Of a stretch of DNA of 64,000 nucleotides, positions 47,653-59,369 are shown one piece after another. The stretch is taken from positions 1 through 64,000 of the forward strand of contig JAXGGA010004422.1 in assembly GCA_038373865.1 (NCBI GenBank), in the 5' to 3' direction. Both the position numbers and the translations under genes were made by a program. The notes beneath the pieces are model-generated. The model had not been told where the DNA came from, did no database searches, and was given only the letters and a program-made list of their open reading frames with translations. The stretch comes from Uloborus plumipes. Lineage: Eukaryota; Arthropoda; Arachnida; Araneae; Uloboridae. Each line of letters opens with the position of its first letter. Positions within the stretch are counted from its first letter, which is position 1.

Positions 47653-49215
47653 CACTAGGTGGCCAAAAGTATCCGGACACTTTCAAAAATTCACATTTTT
47701 ACATATAGCTCGAGAAATAAGTGATCAATTGTTCTTTAACTTTAGTCATACAAAATATAGGCTTCACCGAACATTTCCAAGTTGAAATTAAATTACCCTT
47801 GCATTTGGGGAACGACAAGAAGGGGGTTGAAAGAAAAACCGCTTTTTGACCATAATTCTTCGAAAATAGCTCGGAATAAGCTATCAATTTCAGTAATTAA
47901 TTAGCATACTATGTATAATTACTGTACAAATTTTTATGAACGTACCACTCTTACTTCTGAAGATATGAAACATTTTTGAAAAAACGGCAATTTTATTTGA
48001 AGGGTTTTTGCTCATAACACGCAGAGTTTTTGATCAAACCTTATCACAACTTCAGGAAAGATGACAAAATACAAGAGAAAGAACATACTAAAGCGGTAAA
48101 TAAAAATATTAAAAATTCGATGAGATATGAACGTTAAAAGGAAATAATTTTTCACGGCGCATGCGCGAACGACAGAAATTTATAACTACAAAAATATTGT
48201 AGCCTGATTTATACTGCATCTTATAAAAAAAGTTTCAGTTGAATATCATGAAAAATGAAAAAGATATCAGCGATCTAGTGAGCTGTATTTCATTCATTCG
48301 CAGACAATACATAAATAGTGAGGGTCTGTCCACAAAGAGCTATTTTTAAATTAAAGGTTATTGCGTCGTCTTTCAAAACCAACGTTTCAGAGGGTGTCCG
48401 GATACTTTTGGAAACGTACGTATAAGGTCTTTTTGGCCGAACAGACGAAATGTGACTTCTATGCCGAATATAAATTTTCAAACTGTATACAATTTAACAT
48501 TGAAAAAAAATGATCGATTGTCACCACACTATTTGTGGACAACCCCTCACTATTTATGTATTGTCTGCGAATGAATGAAATACAGCTCACTAGATCGCTG
48601 ATATCTTTTTCATTTTTCATGATATTCAACTGGAACTTTTTTTATAAGATGCAGTATAAATCAGGCTACAATATTTTTGTAGTTATAAATTTCTGTCGTT
48701 CGCGCATGCGCCGTGAAAAATTATTTCCTTTTAACGTTCATATCTCATCGAATTTTTAATATTTTTATTTACCGCTTTAGTATGTTCTTTCTCTTGTATT
48801 TTGTCATCTTTCCTGAAGTTGTGATAAGGTTTGATCAAAAACTCTGCGTGTTATGAGCAAAAACCCTTCAAATAAAATTGCCGTTTTTTCAAAAATGTTT
48901 CATATCTTCAGAAGTAAGAGTGGTACGTTCATAAAAATTTGTACAGTAATTATACATAGTATGCTAATTAATTACTGAAATTGATAGCTTATTCCGAGCT
49001 ATTTTCGAAGAGTTATGGTCAAAAAGCGGTTTTTCTTTCAACCCCCTTCTTGTCGTCCCCCAAATGCAAGGGTAATTTAATTTCAACTTGGAAATGTTCG
49101 GTGAAGGCTATATTTTGTATGACTAAAGTTAAAGAACAATTGATCACTTATTTCTCGAGCTATATGTAAGAATGTGAATTTTTGAAAGTGTCCGGATACT
49201 TTTGGCCACCTAGTG
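47653..49215. mobile_element. TA-flanked foldback element of the CACTAGGTGGCC family, copy 2
   Basis: The end repeats match copy 1 at 22895-24459 and TA lies outside (47651-47652 and 49216-49217). The length is 1563 bp against 1565 bp. Arms are 47653 to about 48330 and about 48530-49215. The spacer carries the extra incomplete end sequence in the opposite direction (about 48393), so the two copies are inserted in opposite orientation. Matching length and structure show that the foldback form itself was mobilised as a unit. Confidence 0.9.
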
Positions 49216-49217
49216 TA

Positions 49218-49530
49218 TCATAAATGCAATAGGATACGATATAGTAAGGAGATGCTATAATAAGGCGAAGTGACTGCGTAATTAAGATTAATCTTACGAT
49301 GATTATTTAAAGGCACTACAATGCTTTTGCTACATACAATGCAACGTTTTTGACCCCCCCCCCCCCACCGTCTTTTTCCCCATAAATGCAGGGACTATTA
49401 ATTTTTTATTGAAAAATGTCAGCTGAAGTCAATATTTTACAGGAACAACTTTTTAGAGAGAATGTTTCTCTTGTTTCACGAAAAATCCTCAAAAATTTGG
49501 ATATTTGAGTCACCCAATACTTTTGATGTA
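49218..49530. other. short stretch without a gene; C run
   Basis: A run of about 14 C lies near 49354-49367. Otherwise nothing recognised. Confidence 0.5.
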
Positions 49531-52410
49531 GTCTTTGGAGTTAGCGACAAAAACAGCCGAAATATTTCACTTCCGGATACCAGTGTGAAATTTGATACAG
49601 AGCTTAGGTACATATATAAGAACAAAAAACCGCCGGGAGACACTTGATCAGGGGTCATGAACTCCCGTGATGACGTCATCAAGATGGCCGCTTTTACAGG
49701 TAATACGTTCGTTTAATTGCTTAAAACTCCATCATAGATTAAAATATTGCAAAACTCAAATGTATCATCTGAAAGCTCTTTAAAAGAGCTATTTAGAAAT
49801 ATTTAATTTTTCTTTCTGAGGTCAAGGGCCCACCTGTAATGACGTCATCAAAATGGCCGCTTTTACAGGTAAATACGTTTGTTTAACTCCCCCTAAAACT
49901 CCATCATAGATTTAAATATTTCAAAACTCAACTATATCATCTGAAAGCGCTTTAAAAGATCTATTTATAAAGATTTAATTTTTCTTTCTGAGGTCAAGGG
50001 CTCACCTGTGATGACGTCATCAAAATGGCCGCTTTTACAAGTAAATACGTTCGTTTAACTGCTTAAAACTCCATCATAGATTCAAATATTGCAAAACTCA
50101 AATATATCATCTGAAAGCTCTTTAAAAGAGCTATTTAGAAAGATTTAATTTTTCTTTCTGAGGTCAAGGTCCCACCTGTACTGACGTCATCAAAATGGCC
50201 GCTTTTACAGGTAAATACGTTTGTTTAACTCCCCCTAAAACTCCATCATAGATTCAAATATTGCAAAACTCAAATATATCATCTAAAAGCTCTTTAAAAG
50301 AGCTATCTAGAAAGATTTAATTTTTCTTTCTAAGGTCAAGGGCCCACCTGTGATGACGTCATTTGAGGCCATTTTGATGACGTCATTACAGGTGGGACCT
50401 TGACCTCAGAAAGAAAAATTAAATCTTTCTAAATAGCTCTTTTAAAGAGCTTTCAGATGATATATTTGAGTTTTGCAATATTTGAATCTATGATGGAGTT
50501 TTAGGGGGAGTTAAACAAACGTATTTACCTGTAAAAGCGGCCATTTTGATGACGTCATCACAGGTGGGCCCTTGACCTTAGAAAGAAAAATTAAATCTTT
50601 CTAGATAGCTCTTTTAAAGAGCTTTTAGATGATATATTTGAGTTTTGCAATATTTGAATCTATGATGGAGTTTTAGGGGAGTTAAACAAACGTATTTACC
50701 TGTAAAAGCGGCCATTTTGATGACGTCATCACAGGTGGGCCCTTGACCTTCAGAAAGAAAAATTAAATCTTTCTAAATAGCTCTTTTAAAGAGCTTTCAG
50801 ATGATATATTTGAGTTTTGTAATATTTGAATCTATGATGGAGTTTTAGGGGGAGTTAAACAAACGTATTTACCTGTAAAAGCGGCCATTTTGATGACGTC
50901 ATCACAGGTGGGCCCTTGACCTTAGAAAGAAAAATTAAATTTTTCTAGATAGCTCTTTTAAAGAGCTTTCAGATGATATATTTGAGTTTTGCAATATTTG
51001 AATCTATGATGGAGTTTTAGGGGGAGTTAAACAAACGTATTTACCTGTAAAAGCGGCCATTTTGATGACGTCATCACAGGTGGGCCCTTGACCTTAGAAA
51101 GAAAAAATAAATCTTTCTAAATAGCTCTTTTAAAGAGCTTTCAGATGATGTATTTGAGTTTTGCAATATTTGAATCTATGATGGAGTTTTAAGCAGTTAA
51201 ACGAACGTATTTACCTGCAAAAGCGGCCATTTTGATGACGTCATCACAGGTGAACCCTTGACCTCAGAAAGAAAAATTATATCTTTATAAATAGATCTTT
51301 TAAAGCGCTTTCAGATGATATAGTTGAGTTTTGAAATATTTAAATATATGATGGAGTTTTAGGGGGAGTTAAACAAACGTATTTACCTGTAAAAGCGGCC
51401 ATTTTGATGACGTCATTACAGGTGGGCCCTTGACCTTAGAAAGAAAAATTAAATATTTCTAAATAGCTCTTTTAAAGAGCTTTCAGATGATGTATTTGAG
51501 TTTTGCAATATTTGAATCTATGATGGAGTTTTAAGCAGTTAAACGAACGTATTTACCTGCAAAAGCGGCCATTTTGATGACGTCATCACAGGTGAACCAT
51601 TGACCTCAGAAAGAAAAATTATATCTTTATAAATAGATCTTTTAAAGCGCTTTCAGATGATATAGTTGAGTTTTGAAATATTTAAATATATGATGGAGTT
51701 TTAGGGGAGTTAAACAAACGTATTTACCTGTAAAAGCGGCCATTTTGATGACGTCATTACAGGTGGGCCCTTGACCTCAGAAAGAAAAATTAATTTTTTC
51801 TAAATAGCTCTTTTAAAGAGCTTTCAGATGATATGTTTGAGTTTTGCAATATTTGAATCTATGATGGAGTTTTAGGGGGAGTTAAACAAACGTAGTTACC
51901 TGTAAAAGCGGCCATTTTGATGACGTCATCACAGGTGGGCCCTTGACCTTAGAAAGAAAAATTAAATCTTTTTAAATAGCTCTTTTAAAGAGCTTTCAGA
52001 TGATATATTTGAGTTTTGCAATATTTGAATCTATGATGGAGTTTTAGGGGGAGTTAAACAAACGTATTTACCTGTAAAAGCGGCCATTTTGATGACGTCA
52101 TTACAGGTGAGAACTTGACCTCAGAAAGAAAAATTAAATCTTTCTAAATAGCTCTTTTAAAGAGCTTTCAGATGATATATTTGAGTTTTGCAATATTTCA
52201 ATCTATGATGGAGTTTTAAGCAGTTAAACGAACGTATTTACCTGTAAAAGCGGCCATTTTGATGACGTCATCACGGAGTGACCTTGACCTCCGATCAAGT
52301 GTGTCCCGGCGTTTTTTTGTCCTCCTATGTGAATTTAAGCCCCACATAAAATTTCAGACTGGTATCCGGAAGTGAAATATGTTTGCACTAACTCCACGGA
52401 CTAATGATAC
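49531..52410. repeat. 2.9 kb foldback made of 171-bp satellite units with TGACGTCA
   Basis: Units of 169-173 bp run in plus orientation from about 49671 to 50361 (TGACGTCA at 49671, 49840, 50012, 50182 and 50354). They then run in reverse from 50378 to 52270 (12 more sites, at 50378, 50550, 50721, 50894, 51066, 51236, 51408, 51578, 51749, 51921, 52093 and 52263). Each unit has AAAATGGCCGCTTTTACAGG next to the octamer and the palindrome CTCTTTAAAAGAGC. Outside the array both ends carry an inverted leader, GGAGTTAG...TTTCACTTCCGGATACCAGT...CGCCGGGA...CACTTGATC, so the whole is one inverted-repeat element with an expanded core. There is no gene. The true outer border and target duplication could not be fixed. 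Confidence 0.88.
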
Positions 52411-52602
52411 TAGTTTAAGGAATAGAAATTTCAAACTTAATGCAAAGGCAAAAAGACCTTGTGGAATGTTATGAAATTCCACACATGTTAATTTAAGAGT
52501 ACTTAGTCCCTTTATAATGATGTGATCCTAAAACTGTTGGAGAAAAATGAATGACTCGAACAAATGCGTATACTGATGAGCATAAAACAGCGACGACGTG
52601 AA

Positions 52603-52921
52603 CACAGCAAAAAATGAACTGTTGTTTTTACAGTATAATATTTTCAGCCGAATTTCCAATTAAAAACTGTAAAATACACAGCAGTAAAGTATAAAACTAG
52701 CAATTTTAGTTTCTTACTGTAAAGTTAGAAATTTCACAGTTCATTGCCGTCAAATGTATCTGGATTATGCTGTAAAAACAACAGTATAATACTGGCAACA
52801 GAGGTTCCAGTTTAAAACTGTAAAATGCACTTTAATAAACTGTGAAATGAGTAATTTTTACAGTTTATTACTATAACATCAGCTGTATTATACTGTAAAA
52901 ACAACATCCATTTTTTACAGT
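52603..52921. mobile_element. ACTGTAAAA-rich MITE, copy 4
   Basis: The left end is CACAGCAAAAAATGAACTG and the right end CATTTTTTACAGT. It is shorter than the other copies because it has fewer internal units. Confidence 0.75.
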
Positions 52922-54676
52922 AAAGAAATTTAAAACGTGAAGATAAATGGTTTTAGATAACTCCTCGGAATGCATCATTGCATTATTTTTCGCATTGATA
53001 GGGGCAGTTTCCCTACATTTTAATATTCTTCTTTCCAATCAAATCTTTATTTAGTCTTTTTTATAGCCAAAGCGATTTTTTCTTTTGATATTATCTGAAA
53101 TATTTTTTATTTACAGATTTATCTAAATAGTTTATTTTAATTCCTTTTTCGAAAATAAACTTTATAGAATGCGACTTTATCTCAGAATAAATATTATTTT
53201 TGTAATATTTTTCTTGTAATATGTTCTAATTCTTGTTAATGTTCCTTCAAGTTAATAAAATAAAAGTAAAGAGAATACGTTTTGGCTGTCAAAATGACTT
53301 CCTTTCGGAGTTCTACTGCAATGGTTATGGCATCTCGCCAACAGTCTGCCAACGGACACAATCAGTAGATGATAAATATTATCAAATAAACATCATGGAC
53401 TAAATTTCATGAGAACATTACAGAACATTTTCCATCTGTCTTCATAAATATATCCTTTTTTTTTTACTTTTTTTCCTGGCATATTTTTGCGGCATAATTT
53501 AGCAAGAAATAGGTTAGAATTTCTGAACTGAATTTATATCTCATTTAGTAAAAATGACAAATAGAAAGCTACGAATGAAACGCAGTGGAAAACTTTTTAA
53601 AAGAAAGTGAAGATATTCTTTAAAAATGGTCCACAAATATTTCAGTGTAGAGCAGTGGTAGTTTTAAAATGATAAAACGTATTTTATAAAACTTATGTCG
53701 ATGTTTAGTTTAAACGAAAATGTACTTTTTTAAACAAAAGAAAATTTCAAAAATTCATTCTGCGTTTAAATATTCCGCAGCAGATTCTTTTTTTTTTTTT
53801 TTTTTTTTTTTTGCATTTGAAGCTTAATTTTATTTTAAAATCAAGTTTATTTATTCCAGGCTATTTTCTGGAATCAAAAAAAAGTGCTTGTTTATTAATG
53901 AGTAATGAGTGTATTTAAAGAACAATTCAGTTCTTGGAAAATCCATTCTGTAAATCAGCTTTTTCCCTCACATTGTTCAAAGCACTTTTGTCTTTAAATT
54001 GTCTTTCTAGAAAAAACTTTTACGCTATTAAAAAATAAAGTTAAAACCTTTAGTAGATGAGAAAACAACACCGTCTTTTTTCGGAATACCATTAATATAA
54101 GTAGCGAAAAAAAATTAGTTCTCAGAAATTTAGAAGTAATTATACCATCCAGGTAATGATTTTTAGAAGAAGAATCAAGCAATTAAAATCGCTTTTAATT
54201 TATTCAATGAGTTTGAGTTTCCCTCACATATGCAAAGTTATCGTGCTGTAATTCTTTTCAAAATATTATGTTCGCTAAGTCATTCAAAAGAAAAAAAAAT
54301 GTAAAAAAAAATTTGAGACCTAAAAAATATGCTAAAAGACGGCTAAAAATCGTTCTGCTGTTGTTCAAAAAAAAACTTCCTGCATTTTATATTTTAGCTT
54401 GTAAAATTGCAAAGACTGATTTAAAAGATTGGTAGCAAAAATCTGAAAAGCTGTCACACTTGCATTATGTAATAAATTCATGATATCTCACATTATTAGT
54501 GGTAAAACGCTAGCAGCCAAGGAGCAAAAACATCTCATCTAGCCGCCTAAGATGCATGAAATATCTTTTAAACTATTAATTAAAACTAACGATAAATCTC
54601 AAAAAATAAGTGAACACCCAAAAGAAAGCAATTTGGTTGTTTTCTGTTAAAATTAAAATTGTGTTTCCACAAATTA
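52922..54676. other. AT-rich stretch without a gene; long T run
   Basis: The run of about 24 T at 53788-53812 is the main feature. Sequence at 53310-53430 belongs to a diverged dispersed repeat. Confidence 0.5.
53310..53430 (+). repeat. diverged dispersed repeat, member 2 of 3
   Basis: It aligns by eye with 42320-42450 and with 57800-57900 through TCTGCCAA, GATGATAAAT, ACATCATGGACTAAA and GAGAACATTACAG. Confidence 0.55.
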
Positions 54677-56340
54677 CACTGTTCGACAAAAAAAAAACCT
54701 TGAAAATGCTTCTGGTATTTTGAAGGCTGATTCTTATGTAAAATGACCCCCTGAATCCGAATATGACCCCCGTTTTCCCCCATCACGTCCCAATTTTTTT
54801 TTAAAACACCCCACTTTTTTTTTCATTTTTCCTTAGTTTCAGGGCTATTATATTTTTTTTGGAGGGGAAAGGAGCCTTATATTCACCAATAAATTTTTTT
54901 GAAGGTCAAGAGAGACTCAAAGTTTAAAATCATGAGCACCGAGAAAAAATCGGGGAACTTGGGGGGCGTGGCCCCCCAAAATATTTGAAAAATCACCAAA
55001 AACGATCTTTTTATTCTAGTTTCTTTAAAAAGACCTTTAAAACATTTTTTTCGGTGCAGAACCAGAGTATAGGATCCGCTCCTATGGCTCCTGGGTCAGA
55101 AAAAATTTTCACGCTGTAAAATTTTAAAAAAAAAATAAAATAATGCTTTAAAAATCGCACTTTGCACTCGAGTTTTAAAGCAGGTCTTCAGCCAAAAAAA
55201 AAAAAAAAACAAAATTGTGGCTGATTCTTATGTCAAATGACCCCCTATTTCCAAATATGACCTCAGTTTCCCCCCTCCACCCCCTCTTTCCAGAGAGTCC
55301 CCCCCCCCAATTCAGAGTCATTTTACTAATTCGGAGGGGAAAAGTACATTACGTAACCCGTTAAACATAATTCTAAAAGGCAACAGAGGTTCAAAGTTCA
55401 AAATCATGTACATGTGTACCAAAAATATAAACTATGGCGGTGTACCCCCCCCCCCCCCACAAAAAAAAATCTTCTTTTCTTGTTTTTCTAAAAGACGTTT
55501 TAAACCTTTTTTTTTTGGGGAAAAATCAGAGTATTGAATTTTCTTTTCTTTTTTTTGGGGGGGGGGAGGGGGAGGTCTACCGCCCTAGTTTATATTTTTG
55601 GTACACATGTACATGATTTTGAACTTTGAACCTCTGTTGCCTTTTAGAATTATGTTAACGGGTTACGTAATGTACTTTTCCCCTCCGAATTAGTAAAATG
55701 ACTCTGAATTGGGGGGGGGGGACTCTCTGGAAAGAGGGTGTGGAGGGGGGAAACTGAGGTCATATTTGGAAATAGGGGGTCATTTGACATAAGAATCAGC
55801 CACAATTTTGTTTTTTTTTTTTTTTTGGCTGAAGACCTGCTTTAAAACTCGAGTGCAAAGTGCGATTTTTAAAGCATTATTTTATTTTTTTTTTTAAATT
55901 TTACAGCGTGAAAATTTTTTCTGACCCAGGAGCCATAGGAGCGGATCCTATACTCTGGTTCTGCACCAAAAAAAATGTTTTAAAGGTCTTTTTAAAGAAA
56001 CTAGAATAAAAAGATCGTTTTTGGTGATTTTTCAAATATTTTGGGGGGCCACGCCCCCCAAGTTCCCCGATTTTTTCTCGGTGCTCATGATTTTAAACTT
56101 TGAGTCTCTCTTGACCTTCAAAAAAATTTATTGGGGAATATAAGGCTCCTTTCCCCTCCAAAAAAAATATAATAGCCCTGAAACTAAGGAAAAATGAAAA
56201 AAAAGGGGGGCGTTTTAAAAAAAATTGGGACGTGATGGGGGAAAACGGGGGTCATATTCGGATTCAGGGGGTCATTTTACATAAGAATCAGCCTTCAAAA
56301 TACCAGAAGCATTTTCAAGGTTTTTTTTTGTCGAACAGTG
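54677..56340. mobile_element. near-perfect 1.66 kb palindromic element, CACTG ends
   Basis: The left end CACTGTTCGACAAAAAAAAA and its complement at the right delimit two arms of about 780 bp that are almost identical (54677 to about 55461 and about 55545-56340), around a spacer of about 85 bp. TTA flanks both sides. CACTG ends with a 3-bp duplication fit the CACTA/EnSpm type (family knowledge), although Tc1-like with TA cannot be ruled out. The arms contain long G, C, A and T runs. The reading frames near 54586 and 55434 are translations of these runs and not genes. The high arm identity suggests recent formation or gene conversion between arms. Confidence 0.85.
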
Positions 56341-58404
56341 TTATTTAAGAAGATATTGCGTATCATCACTCTCTGAGTAACTTACGTGGAAGATATTTTT
56401 CATAATCTACATAATTATTTTTTTAACTCACTTTACCTCATTGTATACTATGTATATAATTTCACATTAGCCTTTTTTTTTCAAACAAGCAAATGTGTTA
56501 TTTTCTTTTGCAACATCATTATGCATTTTGAAAATTAAAACAAGGTAAAAGGAAAAAATGTTGATGAAAACCACGTGATCTCAATTAGGGTGATTGTTGA
56601 GAACTTCTCTTTGTAATTTATTTTAATGAATAAAGCTACACTTTTCAAAAAATATTTCTAAAAATGCAATTAGGTGCAAAATATTTTTCATCCTAATTAG
56701 GTGTAGGAGTAGATTATTTCAGAAGTTTCCATGTATGCAATAGTATATTAGGTAAATTTTTTTAACTGCAGTATTATCTATAATTACAAAGCACAAAAAG
56801 TAGGTAATTATTTTGCTCAAAACTGGAATGTAATGGTTTTAAGCACTTTCCCGTCTCTGTTTCGATTAAATCCCAGGAAACGCTTTAGCAGCTAATTGTC
56901 TTTCTGTAATGTCATACATTTGGTAAACCAATTTTTGTTTCACTTTCATTTCCTTAATTACCGTGTGATTTTTTACCTCAACATTTGAGCTTTTGGTTTT
57001 GTTTTAACATTGATTATAGCTTTGGGACAATAGATTATCCAATATTTTGTGGAAATGGTTAAACACACAAATTGCATTGTTCAATTGGATACCTTACACA
57101 ATATCACCGCTTTCTATCTTTTCCGATAATACATAAGTAATAGGCCACTAATATCTGAGTTATGTTTCTTAAAATTACACATAAATAAAAAATTATTATA
57201 CAAAACCGACTGGATTTTGACTGATAAACATCATTGAAACTTTCAGTATAAGGCATATTTTTGTATGATGTATTAATTTTCGGTACAATTTTGCTTAACA
57301 TCATGTTAGTGGCAAAATATATGATAATCCTAATACAATGCTCTGAGAATTGCAGTGTTTTCTTTCATAACAATGCTTGATATTCACTTCATTTATGAAG
57401 GAGGAGAAATAAATTACAATGTTTATTTTGAAAGCTAGGTAGTAGACATTAAAGCAAACTTGAAAAGTAAATGCATCATTCGAAAACTTCAAAAGTTCAT
57501 GCAATGCTTTTTAATGGATTCGTCTTGTACCTTGTTATGGAACAAAAAAGCAACAAAACATTCACAAACAGAAATCTTTCACACATCAAAAATGCATCCA
57601 AAAGAAAGTATCAAAACATCTGTAATATAGTAGCTCTAGAAAAACCAGCCATACAACAATTTACTTCAAAACTTGATCTTTCTCTTGATAGTTTTCGCCT
57701 TGTAACAGTTTCATTTATTTTCAGAAGTCGCAGAAATTGAAATAGACTGAATAAATATTAACGATCGCAAAAACGTTTCATTTCAGTTTTTTGAATCGGC
57801 TGTGATTCTTGCCCACGATCTGCCAAAGCTTATGGCACTTGGATGATAAATGTCACTAAAACACGTTATGAGCTAAACGTCAGGATCACATTACGGTAAC
57901 TTCATATTTATTTATTTATTTGGCCAAAAAAGGCAACTCGTAGATATGAGAAACCTTTTTTACTTCAAAAAAAAACCCTCGTTCAAAATCAGCAAAAGCA
58001 CTGAAATGAGATACTGTACGTTCTATGGCTACAATGCAGGTGGTTTTTATAATTTAAAAAAAAGGACAAAATAATAATTTTAGATTATTAATGTCGTTAA
58101 TTTTGGAAATATGTTCGTTAAGTTAAGAAAAGATTTATTTTTACAATTTTGTGTGAAACTAGTTTTCCTGGGTATGGATGATGTGTAAGTCAATTGAAAA
58201 TATGTTAAAGAGCTAGGGCTTTGAGTGGCAACATCGAAAGCCAAAACAAAGGAATAGGGTACGTTTGAAATATAAACCAATTTTAAAACATTACATTTCT
58301 TCAATTCTTACTTAAAAAAATGCACACATTATTACTAGAAATTTAAGATAAAGGTAAGAAATTCAGAGAAAAAACTGGAAAATAATTTGAATAATATTAA
58401 AGTA
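56341..58404. other. AT-rich stretch without a gene
   Basis: There are no coding regions I can support. A diverged repeat lies at 57800-57900. Confidence 0.5.
57800..57900 (+). repeat. diverged dispersed repeat, member 3 of 3
   Basis: GATCTGCCAAAGC, GGATGATAAATGTCACTAAA and CACATTACGG line up with the members at 53310 and 42320. The similarity is weak and was judged by eye. Confidence 0.45.
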
Positions 58405-58406
58405 TA

Positions 58407-59304
58407 CAGAGTGTGTATTTTAAGTAATGAGAATAAGTCCACAAAAAATAATTTATTAGAGATATCTCTACAAAACTTTAGTAGTCTTCAAAATATTCTC
58501 CTTGAGCATCTTCATACTTCAACAGGTGACGGACCTTTTCACGCTTCGTGCGCTCTCTGGAAGTCACCAACCGAAGCATCCTTCAGAGCGTGTGTGCATG
58601 CCCTTTTGACATCATCTAGGGTTCCGTAGTAGGGTCTTTTGAGGGCGATTTTCACTTTAGGAAAAAAAAAGTCTGCTAGTGGGAGGGGGGTTAAGGTCGG
58701 CGCTGTCGGGAAGATGTGGAAGATCTTCCGAAACTGCCTCACGGTTTTGCTTTTAAACGTCCGTTAAAACTTTCAGCACGAGTCTGGCGCAAATCTTCCT
58801 TATCCCAAGATCCTCACCGATAATTTTGTGCACAACTATTTTATACATGCTTAGCTGTTCTGAGATCATGCGAACACTTAAACGCCGGGCTGTGTTCAGC
58901 AAATATCGCACACGTTGTTCGTTTCCTGCGGTTCTTGATGTTGACGTGTGACTTGCACGGAGCTCGTCCTCTACGCTCTTCCAGCCTTCTTTAAACATTT
59001 TGTGCCATCTAAAACTTAAGCTTGCAATAAGCTTTTCCTGCCGTGCACTTAATGAATCATTTCCACGCAAAATTTGATTGCGTAACGCTGTTCAATGCTT
59101 TGTTGCATTTTGAGCTTGCACACATATTTTTGAAAACGTCTACGCCACGCGTGATCTCGCCTCAATTAAAGCCAACAGGCGGCTATCGAGGGAAGCGTTA
59201 TCAATGTCGAAGGCCACAGTACCGACTAAAACTGCTCGGAGGGCCTTCTGGCGTACAGCCGCGTCAGGACAAAAATATTCTCATTACTTAAAATACACAC
59301 CTTG
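58407..59304 (-). mobile_element. internally deleted mariner element
   Basis: Inverted ends GTGTGTATTTTAAGTAATGA (then GAATA) lie just inside CAGAG on the left and CAAG on the right. TA lies outside (58405-58406 and 59305-59306). The 898-bp length is well short of the usual 1.3 kb of an intact mariner because the central coding part is missing. About 200 bp of GC-richer 5' leader precedes the transposase remnant. Confidence 0.9.
58478..59108 (-). pseudogene. mariner transposase with catalytic core deleted
   Basis: Reading from ATG at 59106-59108, the product starts MQQSIEQRYAIKFCVEMIH, the usual opening of mariner transposases. It then changes frame into a helix-turn-helix region with SFRWHKMFKEGWKSVEDELR, RRLSVRMISEQLSM and EDLGIRKICARLVLKVLTDV. 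At that point sequence jumps to the C-terminal end: LADFFFPKVKIAL, YGTLDDVKRACTHALKD, then HLLKYEDAQGEYFEDY and a stop at 58478-58480. About 150 residues holding the first catalytic aspartates (HVxxDD-type and GDES-type segments) are gone, and several frame changes remain. The product cannot catalyse transposition. An N-terminal DNA-binding fragment alone could at most bind ends, which is speculation. Confidence 0.9.
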
Positions 59305-59369
59305 TAGTTTTAAAACTAAAAAATATGCTTTTAAGAGTGGATAAAGTTTAGCTTTTAGAATTAATAATA

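Noticed and set aside
49671..52270. CRISPR-like regular repeats
   Set aside because: The repeats are 171-bp contiguous units in inverted blocks with no unique spacers, in a eukaryotic context.
49671..52270. Relation to primate alpha satellite because of the 171-bp unit
   Set aside because: Only the length agrees. The sequence and context do not.
59043..59291. 82-residue plus-strand open frame
   Set aside because: It is the antisense shadow of the mariner leader and transposase start.
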